Program-made: the position numbers and the translations under genes
DNA from: Hemileia vastatrix
Taxonomy: Eukaryota; Basidiomycota; Pucciniomycetes; Pucciniales; Zaghouaniaceae
Direction of reading: 5' to 3'
Length of the DNA stretch: 64,000 nt
NCBI GenBank assembly: GCA_030280995.1
Contig: JASXTE010000011.1
Location: forward strand, 8,398,501 to 8,462,500
The notes under the pieces: model-generated
Database searches by the model: none
What the model was told of the DNA's origin: nothing
The model's input: the letters and a program-made list of their open reading frames with translations, nothing else
Shown here: piece by piece, positions 10,767 to 20,432 of the stretch
Layout of the letters: each line of letters begins with the position of its first letter
Position numbering within the stretch: the stretch's first letter is position 1

Positions 10767-11592
10767 TGTCAGCCAGGCTACTAGACTTACCCAGTGAAAT
10801 AATTAATTAATTACTGGATGAAGCCGCACCTTATCATTTTTAATTATTATTTAATTATAATTTAGTTACATTAAAATTAGTTATAATAAATTAACTAATT
10901 ACAGAATGTTAAAATTAAAAAATTAATTAATTAAATAAATAATTAAAATTAAAAATATAATTTTGTCCCTTATATTTTTCTCTAACACCGTGCTCATTTG
11001 ACAGGTTGGGAAAAAATAAAATTTTATATTAAAAAATAAATATAAAGATAAAATAAGATTTAAATATTCAAATAATATTAAATATATACAAAAAAATCAA
11101 ATTTCTTATTTAGGATTGACTTTTACAGTACATATTAAATATATTGATGTATTTCTGACATATTCTGTAAATACATCTTTTTGACGCCTTCTTTTTAGAA
11201 TAACTTTATTATTTGAAATAATCTTTCTGGAATGTTCTTTTCTCTCTCTCTTCCTACTGTTTTTAGAATTTGATTGCTGTGCTTTGTCTCTCCTTTGCCT
11301 ATAAAAGGCCTTTCTTTTTGTTGTCTTTTATTCATTCTTTTTACCAACTCATTTATTACTACAACTACACAGTTAAAACTTATTTATTATATTTTATATC
11401 CTTAGTATTTACACCATACGTAATTCTAATTCTATAACTTATATAAATTATTAAAATCTACCTCTTATTTTGAGTAAAATAAATCATACTTGATTGAGAA
11501 AATACGTACCTAATTATTGAGAGTCAAATAAATCCTTAAAATCTTCATATAACACTGTACCAAAGCTTCTAGACCAAAATTGAAACTTGACA
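10767..11592 (+). repeat. E3 5' LTR
   Basis: Begins TGTCAGCCAGGCTACTAGAC and ends AAACTTGACA. Contains the TATA box at 11300-11306. It differs from the 3' LTR by only a handful of substitutions and one base in length, indicating a fairly recent insertion. Confidence 0.95.
11300..11306 (+). promoter_or_regulatory. TATA box of E3 5' LTR
   Basis: TATAAAA in the context GCCTATAAAAGGCC, itself nearly palindromic. The same context recurs in the E1, E2 and S2 LTRs (GGCCTTTTATAGGC or CCTTATATAGGC) and at 27741-27747 in the 3' LTR. It marks the likely start of retrotransposon transcription. Confidence 0.65.
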
Positions 11593-11610
11593 ATTGGGAT
11601 CCTTTCCGAA
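11593..11610 (+). other. Candidate primer-binding site of E3
   Basis: Directly after the LTR end stands ATTGGGATCCTTTCC. E2 has ATTGGGCGCCTTTCC at the same place and E1 ATTGAGGGCTTCC. A TGG start two bases after the LTR fits priming by a tRNA 3' CCA end, but I could not name the tRNA. Confidence 0.5.
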
Positions 11611-11731
11611 ATATCGACAGCGCAAAGTTACTTGAGGCGTAATCAAGGGGACCATTGGCGTACAAGTACCTGTAAAGGACGAGTGGAGGCGAGAAAACGA
11701 CAAACGTAATACGTCACGTGATAAAAGTTTT

Positions 11732-11761
11732 TGCTGCGAACGGGAATCAAACCGCGCTCCG
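11732..11761 (-). other. tRNA-3'-half-like remnant in E3 leader
   Basis: Minus strand carries GGTTTGATTCC (11753-11743) followed by CGTTCGCAGCA, the counterpart of 2682-2711 in E1. Both copies would come from a perfect B-box GGTTCGATTCC by different CpG losses. Confidence 0.4.
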
Positions 11762-11879
11762 AAACTTAAGTTCATATACTGACTAAAAATTGTATATATT
11801 GTGGTAATTATTGTTATTACTATTTGTGGGTTACTCTTCACTCTTCATTTGCTACGTATTTCCTTTTACTCAGCACTCT

Positions 11880-12724
11880 GTAAGTGGCATTAATTTGCTC
11901 ATTTTGCAAGGGGAGGTGTCTGGTAATTTGAAATTTAATTTAATTATTATATTTTTTTTATTTTTCCTGGTTGACCATAATAGGGCAATAACTATTCTTA
12001 GTCCCAGAAGTAATAAAATAATTATATTTTAATATTAATTATTATCATTTTTCAGTTGACAATTGTCCTGATTAATTTGAATTTTAATTGTTCCAGTTGA
12101 CAAATTGTCCTGACAATAATATTTTTTATTAAATAAAATAATTATTATAATTTTTCAGTTGACATTTGTCCTGATTAATTTAAATTTTAATTGTTCCAGT
12201 TGACAAATTGTCCTGACAATTATATATATTTTTTTTAATAAATTCACATTTAATTACTTCAGTTGACTTTGAGTCCTGGTAATCCAATAAATCTTTTTAA
12301 TTAATAAAACTCATATTTAATTACTTCAGTTGAAATTAAGTCCTGGTAGTTAAGTGATCAGTAATAAAATTTTAAAATAAAACTTCATATTTAATTACTT
12401 CAGTTGACATTAAGTCCTGGTAGTTAAGTGATCAGTTAAAATAATTTTTTTTATTAATAAAGATTCATATTTGATTATTTCAGTTGACAATAAATCCTGG
12501 TAATAAATTAGTTGATTTAAATCCTGAAAATAAAAATTAATAGAAATTCTAATTTATTTCTACAGTTGATTGTATTATCCTGGTTTTAAATTTTTCTTTT
12601 ATTAATTTTATTTAAGTTGATTTTTATCCTAAAAAGATTTTTTATTATTATTTTTATTTTATTTCTGTTAAATAAAAATTAAAAATAAAGACTAATTAAT
12701 TTTTGTCTCTTTCCTTCATTTCAG
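11880..12724 (+). other. E3 candidate 5'-leader intron
   Basis: GTAAGT donor at 11880 (CACTCTGTAAGTGG) and acceptor CTTCATTTCAG at 12724, 12 nt before the gag ATG at 12737. Length 845 nt. E1 has the same sites 763 nt apart. E2 has GTAAGTG and TTTTTTCACAG 420 nt apart with a different interior. E6 has GTAAGC and TTATTTCAG 105 nt apart. Splicing is inferred from conservation of the two ends. Confidence 0.55.
12054..12590 (+). repeat. Degenerate tandem array in E3 leader (CAGTTGACA...GTCCTGG)
   Basis: About nine copies spaced 40-85 bp. Each has a short pyrimidine run, CAGTTGAC, 5-8 variable bases and (G/A)TCCTG, separated by AT-rich filler with TTAATTACTT. Present in E1 in the same place, absent as an array from E2. 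It lies wholly inside the candidate leader intron. Role unknown. Confidence 0.8.
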
Positions 12725-12736
12725 TAGAATCTTAAA

Positions 12737-13408
12737 ATGACTGATCAAAGTGGTTTTGCTGCACGTGAAGAAGAACTAGACTTAATTGATTATGATGAGC
12801 CTACTTCTGTAAGTTCTCCTTTAACAAGAAGAATTTCTCAAACTAATAAATCCTTGCCCCAAACAGGATGTAGAAATGGAAGAAGTAGAAATCCTAGTGG
12901 AAAATACTCAGGATCAGAAGCCCATGACAAACCCACCAGAAGAGCTTCCAAAAGGCTTCAGGATAAAAAAGATGCCGTTGTCTCAGCAGGTAAAGAATCT
13001 GTCAACCCACATAAAGGAGTTAAGGACAGACAGCTTAAGACTAAAGGTAAGGGTAGATGCCTTGGAAGAAAAGGTGAAAAGAACAGATACTTTTCTCCAA
13101 GAGAAGAAGAAACCTCTTCCTCCCAGGGATCAACAACAATTGGCTCCCCAATCCCAAGAGATGGTGGAAGTGTCCAAGTGGCAGTGGGACTGGCTCAACA
13201 CTCAGTGGGACTACTTGGCTCAAAAACAGCATCAGTTACCTCAGGTAGGTCCATCAAGGCCCACCCAGGCCAACCCCACTCCTCCCCACCCTTATCAAGG
13301 AGGCAAAAGAAAAAGGAAGCCCAATATGGTGATACCCAGCAAACCCTGGTACGTCCCTCTATTGATTCTCAAGTGCCTTTTCTTGTGGCTGACTCTGTTC
13401 CTTCAGGT
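12737..13408 (+). CDS. Candidate spliced second product of E3 gag: coiled-coil, Trp-rich protein (about 185 aa)
   Basis: Exon 1 is 12737-12808 (24 codons). Intron 1 is 12809-12866 (58 nt, GTAAGT...CTAAT...CCAAACAG). Exon 2 is 12867-13348 in a different frame from the Gag-Pol frame. Intron 2 is 13349-13406 (58 nt, GTACGT...CTGAC...CTTCAG). The last codons are P-W then TAA formed across the second splice. Exon 2 starts D-V-E-M, carries a coiled coil (PLSQQVKNLSTHIKELR onward to about residue 95), a KWQWDWLNTQWDYL motif (13176-13217) and a basic GGKRKRKPN patch. E1 has the same layout. E2 (minus) has intron 1 at 35337-35283 and DVEMAGEV at the same joint, QWKWDYL, and the same PW-TAA ending. Coding conservation in this second frame and the splice sites are seen directly; that the product is made is inferred. 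Confidence 0.55.
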
Positions 13409-13843
13409 AAATCTGGAAGGCAGGATGAAACCTTGAGACCTATAGAGGCTGGGAATAGTAGACAGATATCTCATTTATCTAATCCATTACTTTTAATTGC
13501 TACCTCAATGATTAATCCTGATATGGCTGTGATTGATGAAACTCTTGACCCTGAGTTCTATGAGAGTCTGGAAAGTTACTCAGTTTCCTTATTGAGAAAC
13601 ACTCCAGATGTAGCAAGAATTAATGATGAGCACTTGAGAGATATTATTGCCAAGCAAAATCATATAATGAACAATATGCAATTGACTCAGAGATATAATA
13701 GTTTGTTAACTGATCAGGGTTATAAAGCATGAAAAAGTGAAGCACAGAGAGTCTCTGATGAATTGTCTCATTACAAAGCAACCCATGAAAAGAAAATTGC
13801 TTTATGGCAAAATATAAAAAATGATTTGTCTAAACTAAAAGAT
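12737..13843 (+). CDS. E3 gag-pol, 5' part (up to the E4 insertion)
   Basis: The frame starts at ATG 12737 (MTDQSGFAAREEELDLIDYD) just after the candidate leader acceptor. It is open to a TGA at 13730-13732 and then continues in frame (KSEAQRVSDELSHYK) to the E4 target site at 13843. The first 24 codons are shared with the alternative spliced product. After them this frame is Ser/Arg/Lys-rich. From about 13410 it becomes the conserved region with SMINPDMAVIDETLDPEFYE, also recognisable in E2. Removing E4 and one aagat joins it in frame to 22260. Function: N-terminal extension of Gag in the virus-like particle (family knowledge); the exact role of this extension is unknown. Confidence 0.8.
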
Positions 13844-14618
13844 TGTCACGCGCCACGTGACACTCGAGGCGAAATTAACTCAATAAATCAATAATATTGA
13901 GTCCTAAATCTATACTCGAAGCGCAGAAAGCAATTCTCCATAGCAACTGCGATTTTCCTTTGTGTACTACTATTTAACTGCACTAGCCTAAACTCTAAAT
14001 CTAAATTAGTCAATCTCCCAATAGGGTACCTTAGTCCTTTTCAATAAGAGACGCACAGCGCTAGGATCAACGAAATAGTATAGTAGAAGTTTTTTTTCAT
14101 TAAAGTTTTGTTAATTAATTAAAAGGGGTAAATTGAGCATGGACGGATATTTAGTGGAGAGGGTCTAAGTGTATGTTAGTAATGGTCAATGGAATGGGAA
14201 TGCTGCGATGGAAGGGAGGTCAATGCGAGGAGGAAAAAAGGATATAAAAGGAGTTGGGTATTTGGTTCGATATTCCTTAGAATTAAATTATAATATCGTA
14301 TTTACATTAATAGTGGTAAATCCTTAAAAGTTAAATCATTGTTATTGTATCTTTCTTTTACCTTCTCAATAATTCATTTCTAAATCCTAAATCTTTGATT
14401 ATTGAGTTTCCAACCCTTTGTGAGATTTTAAGAATTATTATTACCTTGGAACTAGTTTATAATTCTTCTCGAATGAACCTCGAACCTTTAGCTATTACTT
14501 CGAGTGACCTTCGAATCATTTCCTCGAATCATTCCTCTGTGCTTCGAAGAAGTTTCTAAAATCCCTCATCTCACTTACAGGAACATCCTCGACCTTGTGC
14601 GTAGGTCGTCCGGTGACA
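13844..14618 (+). repeat. E4 5' LTR
   Basis: TATAAAA at 14243-14249. A cluster of TCGA-centred motifs (CTCGAA, TTCGAA, TTCGAG) lies at 14465-14560. It has 19 bp (around 14192-14214) that the 3' LTR lacks, bounded by repeated ATGGAA, which suggests a slippage deletion in the other copy. Confidence 0.95.
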
Positions 14619-14689
14619 GTATAATTTAATTCTCCGTAGTTCTCATTCTTTGCACTACTACGTCCTTTTAGGTGTTTCTAAAATTTTAA

Positions 14690-15876
14690 ATGGCACCTGT
14701 TCAACGCACTCCTCCTACGGGCGCTACTACTAGAGCTCGCGCTAGAGGCAGGCCAACAGCCACAAGGTCTGTTTCTCGCACTCACTCTTTGGAACCACTC
14801 GACCTTAGGGAACGGCAACATTCAGTTCAATCTGTAGAAGACATTCCACAAGATTTTGAGGATTCTAGTGATGAAGAAGAAGGAGAGGATACAATGCATG
14901 AGGCACCATCCGCCCCTGCCAATCACCCTTCTGGCCAATCCTCAGAACCGGGACCATCTAACTCTCTGAAAGATTTCATGAGACTTTTTATGAAAACCCT
15001 TTCAAATCCAACGTCTTCAGAGGGATCTAAGTTCAAAACTCCTTCTATGAAATCTCCTGACAAATTCGACGGAGATCACCCCAACAGATTGCGACCCTTC
15101 TTGCAAACCTGCAAGCTACTGTTCCATAATGATCCTCGAACCTTTAACAGCGACCGATCAAAGGTTGTTTACACTTCTTCATTCCTAGCCGGAAAAGCAG
15201 CAAGATGGTTCAAAACTTATCTACTCATGCTTTCTTTGACAGAAACCCACTTACTTATCAATAATTGGGAAAAATTCAAGGACCAACTTTTTACGTTGTT
15301 TGGGGACCCTAATGAAATGGAAAACGCGGAAATTGAACTTGATTTTCTTCGCATGAGTGATAATGGTAAAGCTTCTGAATATATCTTGAACTTAAGAGCA
15401 CTTCAAACTCAAGTAGGTTGGAATGATGCTGCCCTTAAGTATCATTTCAAGAAAGGACTTCCTTCGAGGATTCTAGATCAATTAAATCTTCACGGTCAGA
15501 AGATGACTACTTTAACGGATTTAATGGATCAAACCCTCGAACTTGACGGCGTTTATCAAGGACGACTTCAACATCGTCGATATGCCAACAAATCTCAAGG
15601 CCTAAATTTTAATCGGGACCTTCTTCACACCCACGACCAAATCAATCCTCCTCGACTCAATCCAAACCCAATAAGGGAAAGGATAAACCTCGACCAAAAG
15701 GCTCGACCCCAGGCAATATCAGCAAAGTACTGGATCCTAAAGGGGAACTTAAAGAAGCTGAGAGGAAGATACGAGCAGATAATGGGTTATGTATGTATTG
15801 TGGGGGTAAGCACAAGTTGGAAGACTGTGTAAAGTTGAAGGAAAGAGAAGGTACTAGTTCGAAGTCAAAAAACTAG
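14690..15876 (+). pseudogene. E4 gag (capsid and zinc knuckle), one frameshift
   Basis: Starts at ATG 14690, 72 bp after the LTR (MAPVQRTPPTGATTRARAR). Retrotransposon Gag capsid domain at about residues 120-285 (KSPDKFDGDHPNRLRPFLQT, AARWF, WEKFKDQLFTLFGDPNE). A one-base loss near 15610 shifts the frame; in the true frame the C-terminus carries the nucleic-acid-binding knuckle LCMYCGGKHKLEDC (C-x2-C-x3-H-x4-C, about 15787-15828) and ends at TAG 15874-15876. The stop directly follows a slippery heptamer, so Gag would normally end here and Gag-Pol be made by frameshifting. Without the shift, length would be about 395 residues. Confidence 0.88.
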
Positions 15877-15910
15877 TAGATAGTTTACTTGTGTGCAAAG
15901 CAAACTATCT
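15867..15910 (+). promoter_or_regulatory. -1 programmed ribosomal frameshift signal of E4
   Basis: Slippery heptamer A AAA AAC at 15867-15873 in the gag frame, immediately followed by the gag stop TAG. After a 4-nt spacer a perfect 9-bp stem AGATAGTTT (15878-15886) / AAACTATCT (15902-15910) with a 15-nt loop follows. A -1 slip enters the pol frame exactly (L-V-D-S-L-L-V-C, no stop). Confidence 0.8.
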
Positions 15911-18900
15911 TATCTCTCCCAGTGCACAGAACCTCCATGTCTTAAGGACTGGAGTTGCCTTAAACCACTTGAGATTCATTCTTTTTAAGGAGGATATCCC
16001 CTTCAGTTGTCTTATAGACTCTGGAGCTTCAATTTCTTTTGTCAGTTTATCTTTTGCCGAGAAGCTTCAACTAACATTTACAGATATCAATCGAACTCCC
16101 ATCTATTTGGTCGAATCAGAGGAACCCAAATATTGGGTAAGTAAGAAAGTTTTATGGGTTTTCAACTTTCCGAATTTCCCCCCCTTCGAGTGGGAATTAT
16201 CAGTCTTGGACGCCCCAAGGATGGACGATACCATTCTTGGCCATGACTTTTTAACGCATTGGAATCCCGAAATTGATTGAACTAGGGGATTGATCACCCC
16301 ACGCTCTAAGTATATTTCTGATTCTTCAATGCAGGTCAATAGGGAGTTAAACAACCCGCCTGACAACTTCCTGCTAGAGGACAAATCTCTGCCAGATGAC
16401 TTGCAAGCATCTGTACCTTTTTTAAATGAGCAATTGGCTAACCCTTCTAGCTTGATGAATTCACTCGAAGAGGATTTAAATTGCCTCGAAGTAATCGAAT
16501 TCTGCTCTCTCAATACAGGTATCCCCTCAACAGATTCTCTCGAAGATGAAGAGGACGACCAAATAAACGTTGAAGCCATCAAATCAACTCTACCGGAAAT
16601 CTACCACGATTTCCTCGATGTTTTCTCAATCCGCAAGGCCGATAAGTTACCACCTCATCGACCCTACGACCATCAAATAGAGTTAATAGGCCCAGTACCT
16701 CCGGCAGGTCCTGTCTATTCTTTATCGAAGGACAAATCTCAAGTTCTTCGAGACTACATTGCAGAGAATGTAGCCAAAGGTTTCATCAGAGCCAGTAAAT
16801 CTCCAACCGGCTCCCCTGTCCTCTTTGTAAAAAAGAAGGACGGTAGTCTTAGGTTGTGTGTTGACTATAGAAAGCTCAACACAGTCACGAAGAAGAATGA
16901 ATATCCTGTTCCTCTTATGTCATTACTTCTTACCCTTTTCAATGGTGCTAATTTCTTTTCTAAAATTGATCTTAGAGGCGCTTACAATCTTATTCGCATT
17001 GCGGAAGGTCATGAACCACTGACTGCAATGCGCACTAGATTTGGTAGTTTTGAATATTTAGTTATGCCTTTTGGATTATGTAACGCACCTTCAACTTTTC
17101 AAACTTTTGTTAATGATATCTTTCAGGATGTTGTTGAACAATTTGTAGTCGTCTATTTAGATGATATTCTAATATTCTTGAAAACACTGGATGAACATAT
17201 TCATCATGTTTGACAGGTCCTAAATTGTCTTCGAGATCATGGTCTCTACGCCAAGCATACTAAATGCAAATTCCACCTCAAATCAATTGATTTTTTGGGT
17301 TTTACATTGTCCACTGACGGTTTAGTAATGGATGATAAAAAATCCAGAAAATCCTGGAATGTCCTGAGCCCAAAAACATTAAATCACTCCAAGGATTTTT
17401 GGGTTTTGCAAACTTCTATAGAAGATTTATTAAAGATTACTCTAAAACTATTTCCAATCTTACTTCTCTTCTTAGAAAAGATATTCCTTTTGTTTTTACT
17501 TCTACAGCACAAAAGGAATTCGAAGCACTAAAAAGGGCGTTCACCACAGCCCCAATTCTTTGGCATTTTGATCCTTCTGCCTCGACAATAGTTGAGACAG
17601 ATGCGAGCGATTATGCTATTGCAGGGGTCATTTCCCAATTAAATCCTGAAACAAATTTGTTTCATCCTGTTGCTTTTGAGTCACGCAAACTCATAGCAGC
17701 GGAATTAAATTATGAAATTCATGACAAAGAGCTTTTAGCTATTATCCATTGTCTTAAAAAATGGCGTTCTTTTCTTCTCAGCCTAGATAGTCCTTTTCAA
17801 ATTTTAACAGATCATAATGCTTTGAAATACTTCATGTCTTCTAAAGTGTTAACCAGGCGTCAAGCCAGGTGGGCTGAATTTTTGTCTGAATTTTCTTTCT
17901 CTATTTCCTATCGCCCAGGAAAAAACTGCATTGTCCCAGATATCTTGTCACGTCGGGACGACGTTTACCCACAGTGGGGGGACACATTTGCTGACAAGAA
18001 CCCAGGAAATGTGCAATCAATCTTCAATGAATCAATTTTAACGACTCATCAACTTAATTTGATGACAATTCAATCTTTTCGAAATCCACTATCCAACATC
18101 CTCAAAGCTCAGTCAAAGGACGATTATTGTTTAGGGTTAAAAGACAAAATACTCTCGAAGCAAGGGGCCAAAAGATTTAGTATTGAATCAGGTCTATTAG
18201 TCTTCGAAGGTAGAGTAGTCATACCCGACAACAATGAGATAAAATTATGGATTTTCAACAGTCGACATGATTCTCCGTTAGCTGGTCATTTTGGGGTTGA
18301 TAAAACCTACCAGTTAATAGCGAGGGATTTCTTCTGGCCAGGTATGACCAGGGAAATCAAGGCCTATATAAAAGCTTGTTACAAATGTAATAGGAATAAG
18401 GCTCCCCGTCACCGGAAGCATGGGTTGCTTCAACCACTTCCTATTCCTGCTAAACCTTGGGAATCTTTATCGATGGATTTCATTTCTCAACTTCCTATTT
18501 CTAATGATTTTGATGCTATATTAGTAATAGTAGATAGATTTTCAAAAATGTCTATTTTTATTAAAACCACTACTACTGCTACAGCAGAAGATTTGTCAAA
18601 ATTGTTTCTAGAATATGTATTTTCTAAACACGGCTTACCAAATGATATTATTTCAGATAGAGGCTCATTGTTTGTATCCACATTCTGGACCCAACTGTGT
18701 CGACAACTCAATATCACGAGGAATGTCTCCACGGCCTATCACCCTGAAACCGATGGTCAAACAGAAAGAGTTAACCAAATCCTCGAACAATATCTTCGAA
18801 TGTATGTCAGTTACCAACAAGACGATTGGACCACATGGCTACCATTGGCCGAATTTGCTTATAATAACTCAACTCATTCTTCGACACGACAATCTCCCTT

Positions 18901-19522
18901 CGAAACCATTTATGGATGACATCCTCGATTCAACTCAATCCATGTAGGAACTAATCATCCTGCGGAACACTATCTTCGAACTATATCACGACTCCAAGAA
19001 GAACTTAAAACAAATTTGGAATCAGCGATTCGAAGATACAAGGAACAGGCCGACAAACATCGACAATCTGCTCCTTCCTTTAAACCAGGCGACAAAGTAT
19101 GGCTTGACACACAAAACATTCGAACAACAAGACCATCAAAGAAACTGGCTGAAAAGCGCTTGGGACCATTTGACATCGACTCTGAAGTCTCTAAAACTGC
19201 ATTTCGACTCAAGTTACCTCCTAAATGGCAGGCGATTCACCCTGTTTTCCATGTATCTCTCCTGGAACTGGCTCGAGAAATATACCCGGGCAAGAACCAA
19301 CCCCCTCCGGAACCGGTCGAAGTAGAAGATCATCTAGAGTGGGAAGTAAGTCGTATCCTTGATTCAAGAATACGCAAGGGGAAACTTCAATACCTCGTGG
19401 AATGGGAAGGCTTCCTCAATGACTCAGACAAAACATCCTGGGAACCAGCCATCAATGTTTCTAACGCTCCTGAACTCCTAAAATCTTTTCATTCGAAATA
19501 TCCTTTAAAACCAAAACCTTAA
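15873..19522 (+). pseudogene. E4 pol: protease, RT, RNase H, integrase, chromodomain
   Basis: Polyprotein that copies and integrates the element. Protease: CLIDSGASISFVS (about 16010-16045) and ILGHDFL. Reverse transcriptase: LRLCVDYRKLN, FSKIDLRGAYN, FGSFEYLVMPFGLCNAPSTF, VVYLDDIL (catalytic YLDD, about 17153). RNase H: VETDASDYAI, DHNALKYF. Integrase: zinc-binding HDSPLAGHFG...CYKCN, SMDFISQLP (D), ISDRGSLFVS (D), HPETDGQTERVNQILEQYLR (E). Chromodomain at the C-terminus: WEVSRILDSRIRKGKLQYLV, EWEGF, SWEPA (about 19340-19500), expected to target histone-marked chromatin. Inactivated by TGA at 16278-16280, 17211-17213 and 18917-18919 and by a one-base change in an A run near 17340. All three stops are TGA. 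Confidence 0.92.
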
Positions 19523-20432
19523 AATTTCTTTATTTAAAACTTTCTTTTTTTTGTTGTTGTTTCTTTCTTTAAAATCTAAAACATCTCTTAAATTTCTTAG
19601 CCTTGTTTTCTTTTTTCTCTCTTCTTTTTCTTTCTTCTCCTTCTATAAAATTTCCTCCAAAACCAACTAAAATTAAAATCAAAATTAAAATTAAATTAAA
19701 TAAAATAAAATAAAATAAAATAAATAGAATAAAACATAAATAATAAAATAAAATAAAAAACTCATAAATCTCTCTAAATATTTTCTTTCTTTTCTTTTTC
19801 AATTCTTTAAATACATTCTTTTCTTAAATTTAAAATTCTCTAAAAAAATTTCTCTTCCAAAAAATTTATTCTCTCTTTTAAAAAAAAACTTTCTTTCCTT
19901 GGAATCATCAAATCTTGTACGACACGACCATTTCCTCGAACTTAACTTCAACACCTGAATCTCCCTATAATAATTCTTTGAAACAAATAAATCTTCTTTT
20001 CAAACTCTCTTAAATTCTAAATTCTGTTTTTTTTTCTTTTCTTTCTTCTTCCTCTTTTTCAAACTAAAATTTCTTAAAAAAAAAAAAAAAAAAATTTAAA
20101 TCCTCAATTTAACAAACTCATCTCAATCACAAAACCGTTTCTTTTTCTCTCTCTTTTCTTACATAAAAATTTTCCTTTTAAAAACACTAAAACTTCCTTC
20201 AATTAAAACAACCTTTTTTCTTTCTTTAAAATTCTTCTTTCAAATTCTAAATTTTTTTATTTAAAACTTCTTTTTTCTTTTTTTCTCTTCTTTTTCTCTC
20301 TCTCTCAAATCTTGTAAAATTAACAACATTCACCTACAATAAAAAAATAATACTAATAATAAAATAAAATAAAAATAAAATAAAACTAAAATACAATTTT
20401 TTTTTCTTTCTCTACTTCTTTACATCTCCTTT
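19523..20432 (+). other. E4 noncoding segment, low complexity
   Basis: Strongly strand-biased: pyrimidine-rich (TTTCTTTCTTC type) with AAATAAAATAAAATAAAA runs at 19678-19760 and 20340-20395 and an A19 run near 20076. No coding frame. It separates pol from the antisense gene and may include both 3' ends. Confidence 0.7.

Noticed and set aside
12054..12590. Regular repeats resembling a CRISPR array
   Set aside because: Units are degenerate, spacers are AT filler of uneven length, and the array lies in a eukaryotic retrotransposon leader.
13349..13436. Hydrophobic C-terminal segment (WYVPLLILKCLFLWLTLFLQV) as a membrane anchor of the second gag frame
   Set aside because: It coincides with the pyrimidine tract of candidate intron 2 in E1, E2 and E3. 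The intron signals explain both the composition and the conserved CAG end.
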